Shown one piece after another: positions 1 through 13,329 of a stretch of 64,000 nt of DNA. The notes under the pieces were generated by a model, which was given only the letters and a program-made list of their open reading frames with translations, searched no databases and had not been told where the DNA came from. This DNA comes from Crocodylus rhombifer. Its lineage: Eukaryota > Chordata > Crocodylia > Crocodylidae. Made by a program: the position numbers and the translations under genes. Position 1 is the stretch's first letter; each line of letters starts with the position of its first letter. The stretch lies in the NCBI GenBank assembly GCA_038503035.1, contig JAVSML010024004.1, forward strand, positions 61,169 to 125,168. The letters are read 5' to 3'.

Positions 1-236
1 GGAATTTACCTAAGCCCTCAGATGCTGCCAAGGCTGAACACAATATGGGTAAAATATCAACTGAAGATCCCAGACAAGGCCGAAATCCCCCCAAATTTGT
101 AACGTATCATAAAGCATTGCAGGAAATTCGGAACTCCCTTCTGCCTTTTGCAAATGAAACCAACTCTTCAGCCAAAGGAACTTCTGAAGTCAATCGACAG
201 ATGCTTCAAGACCTACAGGCTGCTGGGTTTGATGAG
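1..236 (+). CDS. LATS1: LATS1 coding exon, 5'-truncated by the window edge (N-terminal region)
   Basis: LATS1 is the large tumour suppressor serine/threonine kinase of the Hippo pathway. It phosphorylates YAP/TAZ, working with MOB1 and upstream MST kinases. Complete codons start at nt 3 and read N-L-P-K-P-S-D-A-A-K, matching roughly residue 40 onward of vertebrate LATS1, so about 39 N-terminal codons lie outside the window. The exon carries the conserved stretch STEDPRQ...NPPKF and the start of the UBA domain (MLQDLQAAGFDE). It ends in phase 0 after GAG with donor GTAAAA at 237. Counting all seven coding exons in the window gives 1,098 codons, so the full protein would be near 1,137 residues, close to the human 1,130. 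I see no frameshift or premature stop in any LATS1 exon. Confidence 0.95.
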
Positions 237-3200
237 GTAAAATTATTTTAAGGATATATATTTTGCCAGATATTACAGAAATACATATTTTAGTTGTATG
301 AAGTTTTTGTAATTACCGTTTAAGTAGCATATGTATGATTGGCGTACCGATTCCTTGAAATGCCAGTTTGTTTTTAACTGTTACCTAGCAAAAAATATGA
401 AAAAAGGAATTAACTTGCTAGTGGCAGAAAAATAGCCTTATTACCCCCTCCTCCCCACCTCCCCTGCATCCAGAATAAACTCTTCTTTCCATAAGATTAG
501 TGCTAGTTGGCTTTAATTATCATTATCCCTTGTGTAGAGAGGAGTAAACTTCTCAAAGTCTGGAATTTTCCTTGGAGTGCTCTAATGGAATTTTGCATTA
601 GGCTGATCAAAATATGTTGTAGTTAAGAATTGTTAAGTTCTTGTATAGTAAGGAAACCAAAACTAAGGCTGAAATGCTTTTACTTTTCTTGTAAACTAGC
701 ATTTAATAATTTGTAATTGGCAGCAATTTAGATATGAAAATAAAAAGAATTGTTCTTGACTGAATGTTAATACTACACGGTTGCATTTGTCATCTTACTA
801 TTCTGGACAGTTAATATGCATAAATAAAATGTAACTTAAATATAAGTAGTGTCTTTTCAGGGGAAGTATAGAAATTGTAGTGAAGTCCCATAAGGATGTC
901 TTTTGAAAGTTTGTACTGTAGCTTGTTATAAGCATACAGCTGAGATGATTGTTTTGTAGTTGTTTAAAATCATGTCCTGTACTCCACTATCTCTTGCACT
1001 TGTTTCCGTTATTTTATTTTAATGGGTGAAAGAATCCGATGTGATCTACTGACAGAATATTTGGTTTCCAGGAATCTAGGATTTAAAAAATAATCATGTA
1101 GACAACTTTGTGTATGTTTACAGTATAACTCTATGAATACTAGTGGGATTTAATTAGTCATTTATACATGCATTTGTTGTGAAAATCAGCACAAAACTTG
1201 GCATGCAAAATGAGTGCAGATCTCAGATCCTCCATGTTCAAAAAATATTGTCACATCAATATTGATTTAAAACTGTCAAGATGCAGTTCTGAAGGAATGG
1301 TTCTGATAATTATTTACAATAGTGACCAGAAGCTATAGTAGCAGGCTATTCTTAAATAAACCAAAGAATCAAAATAATTTGTGCTAGTTCACTTGAAATT
1401 TTTTAGGCAGGGACTTTGTATGCCATGTTGCAGTATTCTGCTCAGTGGCGATATTAGTAAATACTTCAAGTAAGTGTAGTTAAGAGTTAGCCATGACTGT
1501 CCACATGGAAAAATAAAGGTTTTTTGCCTATCTTAACGTTCCAGATTGGGGTGGGATTCAGAATTTGTGGCTGAACTGAAATCTGTAGTTTTCAAAAAAT
1601 ATAACTGAGCAAGATCCTAGTTCACTTAAATATATAAATTTCAATTTCTCCTTCTCTTGGCTGCCAAGGCTTGCTTGAGTTTGGGCTCATGCATCTTGTG
1701 TGTTACTGTGCTATAGTTATTTACAAGAAATATAAAAAATAATGCAAAAAAATCTACATTAGGTTTTGCTTGTTTCTTCATCAGCTGATGAAGCACACCT
1801 ATATGTCTCTAATTCAAGACTTTTTCTAGTTTTGTAAACAGAAGCAACAGGGCGGGTGGGGCAGTCTCAGCTGTGTGGGGTGGACGGTGGCAGCACTGGG
1901 GGGGGCTACAGGGAATTTTGGGGTGGCCATAGGTCCCCAAGCCTCCCCCTAGTGCTACCGCCACTGCCACCCACCCCATGCAGCTGAGCCCACCCTGAGC
2001 ACAGCCCTGGCTTAGCCCTTCTCTGCGGGGAGGCTGGCATAGCCCCTGGCCCCGAGTCTTTAGCGGGCAGCTCACCCTCGCCCCATGCACAGATCCAGAA
2101 GCATATGACCCCCCCATGTCTTCCCTGGTGGTGCATCCAACAGCGGGGAGCTGCCCAATCTCCCCACACTCTCTAGACAAGCTGCCCGCAGCTCCACCCT
2201 GCGTTCTGCCCCAGCTTGGCAATGCCTGCCCTTGCTTCACTCCCTTCCTCACTGTGAGGGCCTTGATCTGCTCCCCTACCCATGCCCCTTCCCTCTCCCA
2301 CAGACTTATTGGCAGGACTCCGCTTTCGAAGCTGCCAGGCTGCATTCCTGTGAATTGGCTATCAGTATTGGCCGATATGGCTAGTTAATAATCGGCCATC
2401 GGTGTTGGTCAAAAAATTCTTTATTGGTGCACCCATAGTCTTTTTAGTTGCATGTCAAACTTGTGTACTTTTACGGTAGAATTAATTATTGAAGCCAGTC
2501 AGTTTTAATATGTATGTTAATTATCCCTTAGAAATATTTTGTGTTGATTACTGTTGTCATCATGTCCTACTCTGGGACAGCTATGTGTAGTGACAAAGTA
2601 TTAATTTCTTTAAGACTCCTCTGGGCTTTACTGGTTTGTGAGTAGTAAGATCTGATGCCCTTAAATAAGTTTTATTTTCTTTTAAATTCCGCAAACAGGA
2701 TAATTCTATTGTCATGGCAACATGAATTGTAACTTTTTAATCTTTTTGTAGTTTTTTTGGGTTTTTTTACTTTGTGTGCCTACATTTTTAATTCAGTGTT
2801 TATATAGTAAGGTATATAAAGGTAAATAAATTTTATATATAGGTAAATAAAGACTACTTAACTATATAAATAGTTTGCTAGGTTATTACATTGACAGAAA
2901 AATGATGGCTTATCAAATAATATCTAGAAACTAAAATCTGTTATTCCCTAGTGGCTGTATGAGCAAAAATCTCCTTGATATTCTTGTAAGAATTGATCAC
3001 AGTCAGCTCATCAGCACTTACAAATAGTGTATGAACTCAGCATGCTTGCTTTTGTTATTTGAAATTGTTCACTACAAATTTGGATGTTATAAGGCTCTCT
3101 CTTTTCCATTATGTTCAATGGTGAAGGATGTATCTAGTTGTCAAGCAGTGTTTTCCTTGTATATTCAGAAGTATACATCATGTGAACCAACAGCAGTATC

Positions 3201-4508
3201 AAATGTCCTGGCATTTATCAAGTATTCATTGCTGTAGACTAAGAAACCATGAAGTGGTTGCCCAGGTTAAATCTGCTTGAGTTTAAAAAAAAAAAAATCA
3301 AGTAATATGATTCCATGTCTGATGGGAGCAGAAACGTAAGCTACTTCACAGTAAGAGATGTCTCAGATATTTGTTTTTAAATAATCTCAAAAAGAATGAA
3401 TCTTAAACTTCTTAAAGCATTAGAATGCTTGCTGTAGTTACTAGGGGGATCAACACTAGCTATTGTTACAGGCTGCCTGCACTCCGTAGTAAAATATACT
3501 TTGGCAGAACTGGATTGGTCTTTTCCCAAGAGATTTTATCATTTGAGGTGCATGAAATCTCCTTGTTACCTGTAAAAAGGCCCTTTATATTGTTTTTGTT
3601 TATTTTTCCAAAGTTGCAATTAGCCAGTAGAAGACAACATACTTAATCATGTAGATGGAGTATTTCAAATGAATCTGGGAGAGCTAAGCAAATGCACCTC
3701 AGAACATTTCAAATGAGTCTGAATTTGAAAATCTGAAATTGGCTCCTTTGAAAATCCCTCTTATAGTTCTTGACCCTCCTCGTACTGAAGTTCAGTGGCA
3801 GAAGCCTCCTTTTACATACTGAAAAAAAAGAACAGGGCCTAAATTTATCAGCAGTAATGATTATTAACGTTGCTTGGTATCAGCTTGTTTTCTTCAAACA
3901 GTTTCAATACATCACTTTTTAAGAAAGTGTAGGTAGATAGAAGGTTTGAAGTTTAAAGGCCATTTTGAACTAAAAGACGAGCATTAGACAAAATTCAGAT
4001 TTTCTAGGTAAAATTTGTTACTTGTAACCTTTCAGAAACATTCAGGAAATCAGTCAGTTTTCAAGCCAGGCAGTTTTTTCAAGCCATAGCTGTATGGAGG
4101 GCTAAACTGGAGATTTGTACTGGACGCTGATTACGATCTTAATTATGCAGAGGTCATTGCCTCTTCATAATGTGCAGGTGTATGACCAAAGTGATTGTAA
4201 TAGCGATTATGAGGTTCAGACAACTTGGCCAGTTCAGTGTGATGCTTTACAAGGTGACCTTTTTTTGAGCATCTGGTTATGTGATGCTAGTACAGTTACT
4301 CAGTTTGCTCAGAGAGAGGCTTTTTGTTTTTGTTTGTTTGTTTTTTGGGTTTTTTTGGAAGTGGTAAAGGGAGTTTAGTCACGGATTTTGTTAGAATTGA
4401 GGATGCCTGGCTAAATCCTGCTGGATTTTCAAAATTTCAGCTGCAGGGCTTTTGACTCTCTCCTTCTGGTAGTGAAAAAACAAACTTTTTTTTTTACTTT
4501 CCCTTTAG
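237..4508 (+). other. LATS1 intron between the N-terminal and UBA exons
   Basis: AT-rich intron of 4.3 kb. Its only recognisable content is a GC-rich mobile element at about 1,850-2,437, listed separately, and short T-rich tracts such as 4,321-4,360. Short open frames here have no family resemblance that I can see. Confidence 0.85.
1850..2437 (-). mobile_element. GC-rich nonautonomous DNA transposon with TAGGGGTGCACC-type end (copy 1)
   Basis: A sharp GC-rich block in AT-rich intron. On the minus strand it starts at 2,437 with CTATGGGTGCACCAATA, then a segment rich in CGGCC/GGCCGA words, then an AATAAGTCTGTGG block followed by GAGCAGATCAAGG. The same order of blocks recurs at 27.4-28.26 kb and 31.7-32.6 kb, which defines a repeat family. 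The opposite end is not recognisable, so this copy is probably truncated. The open frames inside (up to 178 codons) are low-complexity and resemble no protein. Assignment to the hAT superfamily is an inference from the terminal motif only. Confidence 0.6.
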
Positions 4509-4659
4509 GATATGGTTGTACAAGCTCTTAGGCAAACTAACAGCCGTAGCATAGAAGCAGCAATTGAATTCATTAGTAAAATGAGCTACCAGGATCCTCG
4601 TCGAGAACAGATGGTTGCAGCAGCAGCCAGACCTGTTAATGCAGGCATGAAACCACCAG
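4509..4659 (+). CDS. LATS1: LATS1 coding exon: UBA domain
   Basis: Acceptor CCCTTTAG precedes 4,509. The exon begins in phase 0 (D-M-V-V-Q-A-L) and ends with a single base of a split Gly codon before donor GTATGT at 4,660. It completes the ubiquitin-associated domain begun in the previous exon (SIEAAIEFISKM) and continues with SYQDPRREQM and an alanine-rich stretch. The UBA three-helix fold is a known feature of LATS kinases. The exon is intact. Confidence 0.95.
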
Positions 4660-6367
4660 GTATGTGTATCCAGTAACTTAATAACACAATGTGTGTGTTC
4701 TCATAGGAAGGAAATGTTAAACAGTCAAACATTTCCATTGTCCACTCATAATTTGAGGAGACGGAATGTGGGACATATATTTAACTATGAAGTAGATGAT
4801 TGAGATACCATTTTTTTTTAATGGAGAAAATTGTGAGAAATCCTTTTTAAAATATGAACATGAGCTTTTAGGGTATGTTTTCAGTATGTCTCACAAGAAA
4901 TCGTGTTTTGATTTCTCTTTTTTTGTGTCTACTTTCTAAAATTTGTGATTTGTGTTATTTAACCCTGAATTTTAATTTGCAACTGATGTCGGGGAGCAGG
5001 CACTGCATCTCAGCTTTAAAGATCAATAATAGCATAGTTTTTCTTTTTCTGTATACTTTACTTCTGCCACAAGTTGCCATGTATTTTATTGTTGTTGTAT
5101 TTTGAATAATCCATTTTATGGTGTCTACTTCAGGAGCCCCTTGTCTGCTCTGCTTCCAGTTTAGTCCCAGACCTAGCCTAATATTTTTAAGGCTGATATT
5201 GTGCTTTTGCAGATTTTTAGATAAGCCAAACTGGAGCTTATATTGGAAACTCAATTGTAGCCATGATTTGTGCTTGCTTTTGTTCTATTATAACTTGCCC
5301 TAAGGTGCATTAATACACTGGGGCACTGTTCTGGACAGTTTTGTAATATGTATTTAAATGTATTTACTTTTTTAAATGCTGCCTAGTAAACTTAAAAAAA
5401 AATCAGTTTAGCTTCTGGGTGACTGAAGCCAGGGGCTGAATGATGTAACTGTGCTGTTTTCTTGCTCATAAATTATCAGTATTAGAAAAGGACATTTGTC
5501 TTCAGCTTATTTTCTTTCAACCCAAATAAATAGGGTAACTGGAATTTGTATGAAACTTGTGATGAAATGCTAGATTTTGACAGTAATTTTTTACTTTTTC
5601 TTATATAACGTAACCTTAAGCACTGATTTGGAAACATGACTTTCAGCTCTAAAAATAAATATATTTAAAAATCTCAATATAGTCTTGAAAAAAATGATCT
5701 CTTAGATTAGAGAGAGACCTGCTCATATAACAAATTTATATTGTAATTAATTCCTGGTATTTGGCAAAACTGCTAAATCTAAATGGAGTTGAAATTAAGA
5801 ATTCAGTGCTGAATTGGGCTTTGTGAATGCATTCAGTTTGATTCCTGCTATCCTTAAATTTTTCTTACCAATAACCATGGTGCATCTTCCAGCAAATGCA
5901 TTTTTTTAATTAATAGAACTTTGCATATGATGAACTGAATAAGTTTAACTGGAAATTTGTTTGAGCCTATTTGCAAACATACAAGTCCTATCAGCACATT
6001 AGCTGACTACCTTACTTGCTTAAAGGCCCTGAACTGATCAAGAATATAAATGAGTTTTGTGCATGTAAGATTGTAAATATCACTGATAAAATTGGTGTAA
6101 AATATAGGTTGATAACTTTTTATTTATTCAGTGTTTCCTAATGAAATATATAAATATATATCAATAGATAGATATCTATAGCTTTCTTATTATTCAAAAA
6201 AAATCTTGAGAGAGATGCTATAGCTTTCACTTGTATTAGTTATGTAATAGAAGTAATGTATTTGCCTAATAAGAAGTGATTGACTTAGTAGAGAGGTAAA
6301 CTATTTCTGGCTGTATGTAGAACTCTTTTAAAATATTTGCTGTTTTTCTTCCCCCTTGTAAAAGCAG
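4660..6367 (+). other. LATS1 intron
   Basis: 1.7 kb of AT-rich sequence. I recognise no repeat family. It has TA-rich tracts near 6,145-6,182 and ends in a usable acceptor AAAAGCAG. Confidence 0.85.
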
Positions 6368-7899
6368 GTGGCGTACAGCAATCAGTTAACCGCAAACAGA
6401 GCTGGAAAGGTTCTAAAGAGTCCTTGGTACCTCAGCGACACGGCCCTCCACTGGGAGATGGTGTAGTTTACCGCTCAGAAAGCCCTAGTTCTCAGTCAGA
6501 TGTAGGAAGGCCTTTATCTGGTTCTGGAATAACAGCATTTGCTCAGGCTCATTCTGTCAATGGACAGCGAGTGAATCCACCACCTCCACCACAGATGAGG
6601 AGTGTTACACCCCCTCCCCCACCACCTAGAGGGCAGACTCCTCCACCAAGAGGAACAACTCCGCCACCTTCTTCCTGGGAACCAAATTCTCAAACAAAAC
6701 GTTATTCTGGAAGTATGGAATACATGATCTCCCGCATTTCACCAGTGCCACCAGGAGCATGGCCGGATGGCTATCCACCCCCACCTATGAATCCTCCACC
6801 CATAAGCACATCTACACAGGGCCAGAGAGGTATTGGTTCTGTTCCCATTGGCAGGCAACCAATCATCATGCAGAGTTCTGCTGGTAGTAAGTTTAGCTTT
6901 CCATCAGGAAGAGCTGGAATGCAGAATGGCAATTGTCAGACAGACTTCATGGTTCATCAGAACGTTGTATCTGGGAACTCAATGAATCGCCAACCACCTC
7001 CTCCTCCATATCCTATTTCCCCAACTAACAGACAAAGTCCGACAGCTTTGCAGATGCAAGCAGGAGGATCTGCTCCTCCTTCAGCATACACCAATGGAAA
7101 TATTCCTCAGTCTATGATGGTGCCAAATAGAAACAGCCACAACATGGAACTTTATAATATAAATGTAGCTGGTATACCAACATCCTGGTCACAGCCTTCA
7201 GCTACACAGCCCCAGTCATCACCTGGCAATGGACACGAAATCCCTACGTGGCAACCTAACATTCCAGTAAGGTCAAACTCTTTTAATAACCATCATGGAA
7301 GCAGACAGAGTCACTCTGGTAATTCTCAGCCTTCAGCCACTACAGTAACAGCTATAACACCAGCTCCCATTCAGCAGCCAGTAAAAAGTATGCGTGTGTT
7401 AAAGCCAGAGCTGCAGACTGCCTTAGCACCAACTCACCCTTCCTGGATGCCACAACCAGTGCAGACAGTCCAGCCCATCCCGTTTTCTGAAGGTCCATCT
7501 ACAAATATGACAGTTATGTCTCCTGTTACAGAGGCTCCTAATTACCAAGGTCCTCCACCACCTTACCCAAAACACTTGCTGCACCAGACTCAGTCTATCG
7601 GTCCTTATGAGTCAGGAACCAAACCTAGCAAAGATGATCAGTCTGCTTTGCCTAAAGAAGACGAGAGTGAAAAGAATTATGAATGCATTGATGGACCAGA
7701 TAAGGAGAAGAAACAAATAACAACCTCACCTGTTCCAGTTAGGAAAAACAAGAAGGATGAAGAACGAAGAGAGTCTCGTATTCAAAGCTATTCTCCTCAG
7801 GCCTTTAAATTCTTCATGGAACAACATGTGGAAAACATACTAAAGTGTCATCAGCAGCGATTGCATCGTAAGAAACAACTAGAGAATGAAATGATGAGG
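6368..7899 (+). CDS. LATS1: LATS1 large central exon: proline-rich region, two PPxY motifs and MOB1-binding N-terminal regulatory region
   Basis: The exon completes a split Gly codon and reads G-V-Q-Q-S-V-N-R-K-Q-S-W-K-G-S. An upstream in-frame ATG at 6,337 is intronic and is not the start. Runs of proline (PPPPPQMRS, PPPPPPRGQ) match the LATS1 proline-rich domain. Two PPxY motifs, which bind the WW domains of YAP and related partners, are encoded at 7,000-7,011 (PPPY) and 7,552-7,566 (PPPPY). The 3' part encodes KNKKDEERRESRIQSYSPQAFKFFMEQHVENIL and the start of the basic helix that binds MOB1 (RLHRKKQLENEMMR). The exon ends after the Arg codon AGG with donor GTAAAA at 7,900. Its 1,532 nt are open throughout and encode residues 130-639 counted from nt 3. 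Confidence 0.97.
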
Positions 7900-10800
7900 G
7901 TAAAAAAAACCTTTCTTCTTAATATTTGAATGGAACTGCTTTTGGGGTATGAATTTTACAAAATTTATATTAATTGCAGATGTGCTTCTCTTTGTTTGAG
8001 GAACAGCTAGCTCTTCAGTGTTTAGGGATGTCCAGTGCTTCTCTATAGAGACTAAGGTTTTAAAATACTATTTAATGTGGGTTGATTTGCCTTTTTAAAG
8101 GAAATAATCTTTTTTTTAAAGAAAGGAAATTATTATAAGATTCATTAATATTTAGCTGCATGGCTAAAAAATTTTCCATGGGCACTGCCAATCCTGGGTT
8201 GGAAAAGTGATTAGTCCCCAAGAGTGAGAAATAAATGTTAATTTTAATTTTTTTTTGTAGATGCAATTTAGGAAGAAGTGACCATTAATAGAGCCCCAGA
8301 TAATTACCCCATTTGCTTTCACCAGCTTGTTTGTACAAATATGTGATGTTGTTTAAGAAGCTTAGTTTTTAAAATGTACTTTACATGACTAGTTATACAT
8401 AATTCAAAAGGCACATGGCAAACAGCAGAAATTATACAAATACGATATTTGAAAGTGGAGAATTCGTTCCATTTTTAGATGTTGCAGTCACCTCCCATTA
8501 AATGTCTGAGAATATGATCTTCCATCCTGTACAAACTTGCTGTTCAGTATTCTTGGGTGTTCTGGGCACATAAGAAATGTAGGATCAGGCCACCATCACT
8601 CAGATTCTGTTCTACCTATATCTAAGTCTTTGCTATCACTAGCCCCAAAAGTATGTCTTTCACCTCAGGTGTGTGAATCCAGTTCTACTCGGGGAGATAT
8701 ACCTCGTCCATTCTCTCTATGCATTTAGTATGCCCCCAGAGACCTATCCTAGTCTTGTCTGTTGGGAGACATATCTGAAGCAGTACATCTAACTGGTGGG
8801 TAGCAAAACTGATTTCAGTGTAAAGTGAGAAGTGGGGTGGAGGGTGGTAATGGTGCCTGCCCTTTGCTTAGTAGCCTGGGAGTCGAGGCATTTTCTTTGC
8901 AAATGAGACGTTGGTTTCTGTGTCCACCTGGCCCTTAGAAGATTTGAACCCAGTGATTCTCAATCCTTCAAAATGCCTTAACCATCAGGGTATTGGTAGG
9001 CACAGCTGAGAACAACTTGCACCCCTATTGTTGAAGCTGGGCCGTTGGTTGGAAAGGATTACCAGCTTTAGTGGTTGGATAAACAGCATTGGGAGCATGA
9101 GGAGGGCCTAAAATCCAGAGCTTTCACTTCATGAGCAATGAATGTTTTAGCCCGTAGGCTAAAATGGTGGGCACTGTTGCGTTTACATGTCGGTGTCAAA
9201 TAGTTGTCTATGTGGCATTTCTCCATCTAAGGATTTGAAGAATTCAGAAGTTATGCACGTTTTAGAACAGAATTGGATTGCAACAGAGCTTAGGTAGAGT
9301 TAGGTATCTAAGATTCCACTTTAAGAAATTGTAGAGGCAAAATAGTATCTGGAGCCCAGTATATTTTGATTTTGGGTGGAGTATTTAAGACTTAGTTTAA
9401 TGGAACATGTACTCATGGAACTGGGAAAGTAACTCCTTGTATGGTTGTGCATAGACTAGCGTTACCAGGTTATTTTAGGTTTCTTCACAGTATTCAGAAA
9501 TGAAGATGAAACTAGCTTGACCTTGAATTTCAACTGTCTATATATGTTAAACCTACCCTTGATTCTGTCTACCTACATTTGCATTTTTTTACAATTACAG
9601 TTTATTATTTAAAAAGAAAACTGTTGTGTAAAGATCCACACAGATGGCACAGAACAGAAGTTAAAATTGGAGGGAAAAATAGATCATTTTAGCTGTTATC
9701 TTAAAATAGTGATTTTTTTTTTTTTAATTTGTAATAATACTGAAAAGAATTTGACACAAATATACTTTTAAGTTGATAGAGATCCTTTGACTGAATCTGT
9801 TAAAAGATGTATTGGCTTGACTGAGCTGCCATCTTGAAATGACTCTTTTACATCTCTATTATGCTGTTCTTTTAAAGCCTTTATTTAAACTATTATTATA
9901 CTAGTGTTTGCTTAATTGCAGCCTGTGTAAGTTTTAGTAAAACTTCTTCCTTGAAGTTTCTCAGGATCTTTATTCTTAGTCATCTTTCTTTCCTTTTCAC
10001 TTTCACTAACAGCTGATTTAAACTGTTAAGGTGTTGGAAGCTTTGCTGACCTCTGTAGCCTCCATTACTATGTAGGCAAGTAAGACTTTGGAGCAACAGC
10101 ATTATATTAAGAATAGCATGTCCCTCTTCTATAGGTCTCTGCATGTGTACCTGCATCAAAACTAAAGCATGAAACTGTTTTGTTTTTTTTAATTACTTTT
10201 GGGTATTTGAGTGCAAGATCATCACTAATTTTGATTTGCAAACCTCACTTTCCTTTCTTACTTAGGGCACTTAACTGAGTCTGCTCAACAATAGTGTAAG
10301 CATAGTTATTACTTATGATGACATTCATAATTTTTTTTCCCTGCATACTTAAAGCGGTCCTCTCAAAACAAGTTTCTTTTTTTTTTATACCAGGGAGATT
10401 TTTATGGTTATATTCCCATTATTCTCCTTCTGTAGGGAAAGTGAGCAAAAAGGCCACTAAAATGTTACACTGAGTGCAAGTTCTTCAGTGGCAGAGGTAG
10501 ATGGATATCTTATGGAAGTTATTTATTGGAGAATGGGTATCTTGAGAATGCAGCTGTGTCTTAGAGGTGAAGTAGTCATGTGTTTTGAAGGTATACAATA
10601 TGCAGTTGCTTCTGTTATCATTCTCTTGTGTCTGATGGTGAAAAAGGTGTGCCTGGCACCTCTCCAAAACATCTTTGCCCAGAAGAATGTATAAGCTGAA
10701 TTAGTCATGATATAGGTATGAACAAGACTAGGGGGGTGGAGGTGGTGTGGTTATTCAGCACATTGTAGTGCTGGAGATAAAGTGTTTGTTTACATTTAAT

Positions 10801-11245
10801 GTATTTATTTATAAGAATTGTTAATGGGGGACTGTTTGGTTTTTTGTAGATGTCATGGTAGAAGTGAGTTGAGAGAGAGAATTTTTCACAGCTCAGATTG
10901 TGAAAAAGTGTTATAATTGTAGTAGGTGATGTGGAAGAAAGTGTGAAGCCATTTCTGGGAAAAGATGACAGATCGGATATTGATCTGGGGAATTTTGGTG
11001 GAACAAAGTGATCAGGATGCAATATGAAATATTACTGTTATGAGGAGCACAAATTTGGAGGTTTTTACTGTGATATTTTTACATTTGATCCAGTGGAAGA
11101 GGTAGAGCCCCAGCACTGTGACTAAAGAAGGTGGAATAGTTTGGTCAGAGAAAATGATCTTGGCAGCAGAGTTTTGATAGAGCACATGAGGTGTAAATGA
11201 AGTCATAGAGCAGTAAATTGCGGTAACCAAGAAAGATGGGAGAAA

Positions 11246-12080
11246 GATGCTGACCTTGACAGGTTGCAACGGTGGGCGGATGAGAATAGGATGGGGTTTA
11301 ACACTGATAAGTGCAAGGTGTTGGCACATGGGGAGGAAGAACCGGCACCACACTTACAGGTTGGGGAACTCCCCTCTTGCCAGCACGGAGACGGAAAAGG
11401 ATCTTGGAGTCGTCATTGACTCCACGATGAACATGGGCCGGCAGTGTGGGGAGGCAGTCAAGAAGGCCAACCGTACCCTGTCATGCATCCACAGATGCAT
11501 CTCGAGCAGGTCCAGGGAGGTGATCCTCCCCCTCTATGCGGCACTGGTCAGGCCGCAGCTGGAGTACTGCGTCCAGTTCTGGGCGCCGCACTTCAAGAGG
11601 GACGTGGACGATATGGAAAGAGTTCAGAGGAGGGCCACTCGTATGATCAGGGGTCAGCAGGGCAGGCCTTATGAGGAGAGGCTACGGGACCTGAACCTGT
11701 TTAGCCTCCACAAGAGAAGGTTAAGGGGGGACCTTGTGGCCTGCTACAAACTGGTCAGGGGGGATCAGCAGGTATTGGGGGAGTCCCTGTTCCCCCGTGC
11801 ACTGCCAGGAGTGACCAGGAATAACGGTCACAAGCTGGCGGAGGGTAAGTTTAGATTAGATATTAGGAGGCGCTACTTCACAGTCAGGGCGGCTAGGGCC
11901 TGGAACCAGCTCCCAGGGGAAGTGGTGCAGGCTCCTAGCCTGGGGATTTTTAAAAGGAAGTTAGATGAGCACCTTGCCGGGGTCATCTGACCCCGGTGCT
12001 CTTTCCTGCCAAGGCAGGGGGTCGGACTAGATGATCTACCTAGGTCCCTTCCGACTCTAGCTACTATGAAACTATAGTGA
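11246..12080 (+). mobile_element. CR1 LINE, 5'-truncated, C-terminal reverse-transcriptase segment plus 3' end
   Basis: The first ~95 nt read A-D-L-D-R-L-Q-R-W-A-D in one frame (GCT at about 11,250). A frame change then leads into a 3' open frame running to 11,990. That frame contains hallmark CR1 peptides: [55 protein letters not shown] and FFTVR-like YFTVRAARAWNQLP. After the stop the 3' UTR ends GATGATCTACCTAGGTCCC...ACTATGAAACTATAG, the usual CR1 3' tail. The uninterrupted ~200-codon segment suggests a fairly young insertion. It lies sense within the LATS1 intron and is not host coding sequence. Confidence 0.92.
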
Positions 12081-13329
12081 GGGGCTGGATCCATGACTTT
12101 TATCTGAACATACCATGCCTCAGGTTTTAAATCTCCTTGTGAGAGGAGAGCTGGTTAGGAAACAGGTTTCTCATTGTTTAAAAAATTTAGAGGAGCCTGT
12201 GAGGCCTTTCTTATTTTTTTTGCAAAAACCTCTTGAGAGGGGGATTTCTTCACAGCTGAATAACTTAGTGGCTCAGGGAGACTAGTACCGCTTTGGGATG
12301 TGGGAAATCTTTGTTCAAGAATCTGATTGTCCTTAGGCAAACCAAAACCAGAGCCTTAGTTTCCCACATCTCATGCGACTGTCCTAACAACTAAGCTGTT
12401 GGCTTTGTCTAAGGCACAGTCTCTTTCTGGTTTTGACCAAAAATTCCATCCTGGATCTAAGAAACCTTTTTCAAATTTCAGTTTTGTTGAAACCCTAATA
12501 TATTTCTTCCTCGAGATTCTTTTTTGACTGACTGACTGACATTTTTTTTTAAATTAAAATCATTTGATTAGAAAATACCCACCTAGCTGTACTAGCACCT
12601 TTCTTTGCTGTGATGCCCACAAATAATCAGCTACAATTGCCTAGTGTACAGGTTTGGATAGGTGACTTTTTTTTTTGGTTATTAAAAAGAATATAACTTT
12701 AGAAACCCAAACTCGGGTGCAGTAGTTACCTGTATAACCATATTGCCATATTTTTGTTACTCTTGTTCTCCTTGTTTCTCTTTGTCATACTAAGGTATAT
12801 ACTCTGGGCAGTAGCTTTTTCTTACCCTGTGTTTGTAGATTGTTTAAAATAGTGGTTCCCCAGTCCTCACGGTGTCAGGTGCTACTGCATTAGGAATAGT
12901 GCCTTAAGAATTTTAGATGTTATGGAAGAAGAAAGGCAAGATTTTGTTACTGCCTGGAAAAAACAATGACGATGGAGAACTTGAAAAACCTCTAGATTAT
13001 GACTGAATGTTGGTGATGGTAAGAGTGTGGCGTTCAAGGCAGTTTGGGAAATAAGGCCAGCAAGTGAGTTTGGTCCTGGTTAGTTTAAGAGTAGGGGAGT
13101 GAGAGAAGTGATGAATATGAGAGGCTAGGAAAAACAGTAGTAGAGGCTTGACATAAGCATGGTGATCAAACAGTAATTGCTTGAAAAGGAGAGTCATTGA
13201 AGCTATGAACGAAATAGTCATTTTAATAGTACTTATTAACCATGCATTCTAGGGCTGTCCAACTCATGGATCCTGCCTGTCTCCTGTTATTCCCATAGCT
13301 CCAGCATCAACAGCTGCCAGGAGCTACAC

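Noticed and set aside
1809..2345. 178-codon minus-strand open frame
   Set aside because: It lies in the first copy of the same GC-rich element. There is no resemblance to any protein family.
6337..6367. ATG at 6,337 as a start codon for the large 530-codon frame
   Set aside because: The first ten codons (MLFFFPLVKA) lie in the intron before acceptor AAAAGCAG. The frame joins the UBA exon in phase, so it is an internal exon.
11247..11990. 247-codon open frame as a possible host gene
   Set aside because: The peptide text is the C-terminal part of CR1 reverse transcriptase and is followed by a CR1 3' tail.
10900..13220. Possible ancient LINE (L3-like) remnants at 10,900-11,245 and 12,880-13,220
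   Set aside because: Phrases such as ATGATCTTGGCAGCAG look like old LINE text, but I cannot tie them to a family without a search. They are not listed as features.
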